DNA from: Hydrogenophaga crocea | GTDB lineage: Bacteria; Pseudomonadota; Gammaproteobacteria; Burkholderiales; Burkholderiaceae_C | Assembly (NCBI RefSeq): GCF_011388215.1 | Contig: NZ_CP049989.1 | Location: 2,046,001 to 2,110,000 of the forward strand | DNA: 64,000 nucleotides | Direction of reading: 5' to 3' | Part shown: piece by piece, positions 63,892-64,000 of the stretch | How positions within the stretch are numbered: position 1 is the first letter of the stretch | Layout: each line of letters begins with the position of its first letter | Program-made: the position numbers and the translations under genes | Notes under the pieces: model-generated | What the model saw: only the letters and a program-made list of their open reading frames with translations | The model's database searches: none | Told to the model about the DNA's origin: nothing

Positions 63892-64000
63892 TCAGATCAG
63901 GCCCGCGCTGCGCGCCGCCGCCTCCAGGCCCTTGTAGTTCTCGGGCCGGGTCTCGATGTAGCGCGTGGCGCGGTTGAGCTTGAGGATCTCGGCCTGCTCG
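63892..64000 (-). CDS. Partial C-terminus of an unidentified gene
   Basis: Only the last 35 residues are present, ending NYKGLEAAARSAGLI, with stop TGA at 63892-63894. The reading EQAEILKLNRATRYIETRP has strong coding character (GC-biased third positions), on the reverse strand with the gene continuing beyond the right edge. The fragment is too short for a family assignment; a soluble binding protein or enzyme tail is possible. It is tail-to-tail with the LysR gene, 13 bp apart. Confidence 0.5.
   Translation of the reverse strand, partial: EQAEILKLNRATRYIETRPENYKGLEAAARSAGLI

Overview
The window looks like a chromosomal segment of a yellow-pigmented betaproteobacterium of the family Comamonadaceae (Burkholderiales); a Hydrogenophaga-like organism is the best guess. 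The reasons are the very high GC content with strongly GC-biased third codon positions, EarP next to an EF-P with Arg32, a PHA phasin behind a PhaR-like operator pair, a complete protocatechuate 4,5-cleavage operon in the Comamonas pmd order, and an aryl-polyene pigment cluster. No rRNA, tRNA, IS element, integrase or CRISPR array was seen. Genus is inferred, not shown.

Layout. 1-3.9 kb: start of uvrC (reverse), then earP, efp, an AEC permease and a LOG-family protein, ending in a palindromic intergenic repeat. 3.9-10.6 kb: a complete RND efflux system (adaptor, inner-membrane pump, outer-membrane lipoprotein) divergent from its TetR regulator, with a perfect 10-bp-arm palindrome between them. 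10.4-18.0 kb: reverse-strand genes with many start/stop overlaps (MFS permease, RmuC, 2-hydroxyacid dehydrogenase, ion antiporter, FKBP isomerase, nitroreductase, thioesterase, HDAC-like deacetylase). 18.0-19.0 kb: phasin with a textbook promoter bracketed by two PhaR-like palindromes.

19.1-36.4 kb is the main accessory feature: a 20-gene aryl polyene (xanthomonadin/APE type) cluster. A four-gene forward operon (halogenase-like flavoprotein, chorismatase, acyltransferase, glycosyltransferase) runs into a 16-gene reverse operon (two carrier proteins, two ketosynthases plus a chain-length factor lacking the active-site Cys, ketoreductase, two hotdog dehydratases, aryl/acyl ligase, acyltransferase, LolA-like carrier, MMPL exporter, methyltransferase, polysaccharide-deacetylase-like and alpha/beta-hydrolase proteins). 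The expected flow is: chorismate to hydroxybenzoate, loading on ACP, iterative extension/reduction/dehydration to a polyene, tailoring, attachment to a lipid, and export to the outer membrane.

36.4-43.9 kb: PAP2 protein, patatin lipoprotein and an iron-binding protein sharing a Fur-like site, PPK2, an atypical low-GC3 hypothetical gene, an SDR behind a LiuR-like palindrome, and a gamma-glutamyltranspeptidase lipoprotein. 44.0-48.6 kb: dnaG-rpoD. 48.6-52.3 kb: orphan tricarboxylate-binding protein, split AtuA pair and a LysR regulator with a palindromic operator. 52.4-54.9 kb: envelope-stress-like histidine kinase, response regulator and CpxP/Spy-like protein. 55.0-63.9 kb: acyl-CoA dehydrogenase, aldo/keto reductase, ligC-ligB-ligA-ligI-ligK-ligJ, a signal-less substrate-binding-fold protein and a divergent LysR regulator. 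Together these convert protocatechuate (from lignin-type aromatics) to pyruvate and oxaloacetate.
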